From assembly GCA_016295225.1 (NCBI GenBank), contig JAEDLP010000019.1, positions 1-21,096 of the forward strand: 21,096 bases of DNA. The letters are read 5' to 3'. This document shows positions 20,601 to 21,096 of this stretch, in pieces. Made by a program: the position numbers and the translations under genes. The DNA is from Oscillospiraceae bacterium (GTDB taxonomy: Bacteria; Bacillota; Clostridia; Oscillospirales; Oscillospiraceae). Within the stretch, counting starts at the first letter, position 1, and every line of letters begins with the position of its first letter. A model generated the notes under the pieces. The model was not told the DNA's origin. It worked only from the letters and a program-made list of their open reading frames with translations, and searched no databases.

Positions 20601-21059
20601 CAGGTCGCAGACCTCCCCCACGGCGAGGGAGCGGCAGGCGGCCCGGAACCGGTCCGGGGGGATGGTCCGCTGGAGCATGCCCTCCACGGTGGCCACCAGC
20701 GCCGGGCAGTCGCCCCGGTCCAGAGCAGCCAAAACCTCCAGCCGCTGGTGCTCCCACTGGCGGGAGGCAGCGCCCGGATGGAATTGGAAGTCCCGGGAGG
20801 GGAGCAGGGGGATATCGGAACCCAGGAAGGCGGACAGATCGCCCGCCATACGGCGGGCCTCGCCGTCGTCGGCGCAGATCACCGCCAGGGGGCGGCCGGC
20901 GTCCTTGTGGAGGGCGGCGGCCAGATGGGCCCGGTGGACGGCGGCCAGCCCGGAGAGGGCCAGCGGGGATTTTCCCCGGTCCAGGGCGGCCAGCAGCCGG
21001 TTGTAGTCCTCCAGCCGGGCAAACAGTCCGGTGAGGATGGGGGTGGATAGGGAAGACAT
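17679..21059 (-). CDS. mfd: Transcription-repair coupling factor
   Basis: DNA translocase that removes RNA polymerase stalled at damage and recruits UvrA. 1126 aa, complete. The N-terminal UvrB-like half includes VEGVGQFALRGGILDVYTPG (171-190). The RNA-polymerase-interacting (CarD-like) domain is about 455-525 (APGDLVVHEHHGIGRFVGMV). The helicase half has Walker A GDVGYGKTE (613-621), DEEQRFG (714-720) with the DExx box, SATPIPRTL (740-748), and the later motifs ATAHGKLD and HQLRGRVGRS. The C-terminal D7 region (about 990-1126) is present. AGGAGG lies 5 bases before ATG 21059. It ends 195 bases before the thiolase start; no clear terminator was seen. Codon use resembles the ADH operon, not the more biased thiolase. 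Confidence 0.97.
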   Translation of the reverse strand: MSSLSTPILTGLFARLEDYNRLLAALDRGKSPLALSGLAAVHRAHLAAALHKDAGRPLAVICADDGEARRMAGDLSAFLGSDIPLLPSRDFQFHPGAASRQWEHQRLEVLAALDRGDCPALVATVEGMLQRTIPPDRFRAACRSLAVGEVCDLDQLADFLAAAGYTRCDQVEGVGQFALRGGILDVYTPGLDLPIRMEFWGDEIDSMGLFDPVTQRRTAQRDHCILLPAGEVIGSDTDPVDLGLPRVYQEIATAADYLPKNALVVLCDTPRTADRAKSYTWQLNEDVTMLLEQELLDGKHAVFSKSFEELCGDLTPRTLLYFDSFTTGGLPIPPAFLLSLTARQLAGYGISFEAVAEDLQNYQREDFSVVLLTSSRRKADSLQAMLREKKVYAAVDELLHDLPEPGRITIAVGGLSAGFDYPDGKIAVLAEGSGPPPRKSKRRSAAKDSTRQRLESFTDLAPGDLVVHEHHGIGRFVGMVKMTVDGADRDYIKLQFAGADVLYVPALQLDLVSKYIGSGDDPDRRKLSKLGGTEWEKSKTKAKKAAKDMAKGLIQLYAQRQRQAGYAFSADTPWQHDFEALFPYPETDDQIRCIQEIKADMEKPIPMDRLLCGDVGYGKTEVAFRAIMKCVLEGKQAAMLVPTTVLAQQHYMTALKRFSHFPVDIEMISRFRTPGQTREILRKAAQGGVDLLIGTHKLLGKDIQFKDLGLLVVDEEQRFGVGHKEKLKELARQVDVLTLSATPIPRTLNMALSGLRDMSTLEQPPTNRQPVQTYVLEHDWGILTDAMIREIDRGGQVYYLHNRTETIDKTANKIRSLLGDEVRIATAHGKLDQEQLGDIMSRMTDGEIDVLVCTTIIETGIDLPNANTLIIEDAERLGLSQLHQLRGRVGRSTRRAFAYMTYRRSKVLSEDQSKRLSAIREYAAFGSGFKIAMRDLEIRGAGNLLGPEQSGFLMSVGYDLYLRLLEEAVLEEQGKPVVKTTECTADIAVSAAIPEKYIPAPEQRMDLYRRIARIRDQEEADDITDELIDRYGDPPKGVSNLVAIALLRATAAKLGISEIAQKESLLKFSLPQPDFQKIANLCGLEKYKRRLLFSAGDKPHLALRLKKGDDVLKLAAIVLADFAGAE

Positions 21060-21096
21060 AGAGACCTCCTAGGGGTAGTAGTGCGTGAAGGGGGGG

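Noticed and set aside
1..21096. CRISPR arrays, tRNA or rRNA genes, insertion-sequence transposases, phage genes
   Set aside because: No evenly spaced direct repeats, no cloverleaf or rRNA-like sequence and no transposase or phage protein in any frame.

Overview
The window reads as chromosomal DNA of a GC-rich, anaerobic, Gram-positive gut Clostridium, most like Oscillospiraceae such as Flavonifractor, Lawsonibacter or Oscillibacter (inference). The grounds are strong AGGAGG ribosome sites, sigma-A promoters with 17-bp spacing, a thiolase and crotonase-fold genes of the kind used in acyl-CoA fermentation, a 2-hydroxyacyl-CoA dehydratase-type protein, YlmH and DUF896 proteins, and dispersed palindromic repeats typical of these genomes. 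Almost all genes are on the minus strand. No rRNA, tRNA, CRISPR array, transposase or phage gene was found.

Layout. 1-1300: amino-acid ABC transporter, a lipoprotein binding protein (own promoter and terminator) followed by the start of its permease, with a perfect 55-nt palindrome between them. 1340-2330: a monocistronic crotonase-fold gene that lacks both hydratase glutamates and looks like a PaaG-type isomerase. 2340-3022: an A+T-richer patch with a small DUF6809-like gene divergent from an XRE regulator; two near-identical 19-bp inverted-repeat operators lie between them. 3078-6388: a palindromic repeat, then a three-gene minus-strand operon (Cys-rich SCP2-like protein, Fe-type alcohol dehydrogenase, class-3-like aldehyde dehydrogenase). 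6400-7020: a decayed plus-strand unit with in-frame stops but an intact terminator. 7063-8362: a stand-alone HgdB/activase-C-terminal-type protein. 8371-9755: three tandem UspA paralogues behind a strong promoter. 9770-12286: a diacylglycerol-kinase-type lipid kinase divergent from ylmH, a DUF896 gene and a fused tautomerase, with the two promoters sharing their -35 region.

12288-12447 is a 160-bp element with terminal inverted repeats whose two ends are outward-facing terminators. 12480-16130 is the serine unit: serC, a hairpin, serA, a gamma-carbonic anhydrase, a terminator and a C39-like cysteine-peptidase-fold gene. 16153-17577 is a thiolase with a roughly 25-residue insertion and its own promoter and terminator. 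17679-21059 is complete mfd.

Functional picture. SerC and SerA make serine from 3-phosphoglycerate. The thiolase and the crotonase-fold protein belong to acyl-CoA chemistry but sit in separate transcription units. The ADH/ALDH/SCP2-like operon suggests conversion between alcohol, aldehyde and acid, possibly with lipid-like substrates (inference). Most of the window is ordinary housekeeping and metabolism. The parts most worth a second look are the SCP2-like/ADH/ALDH operon, the DUF6809/XRE pair with twin operators, the terminator-ended repeat, the lone dehydratase-like protein and the decayed plus-strand locus.
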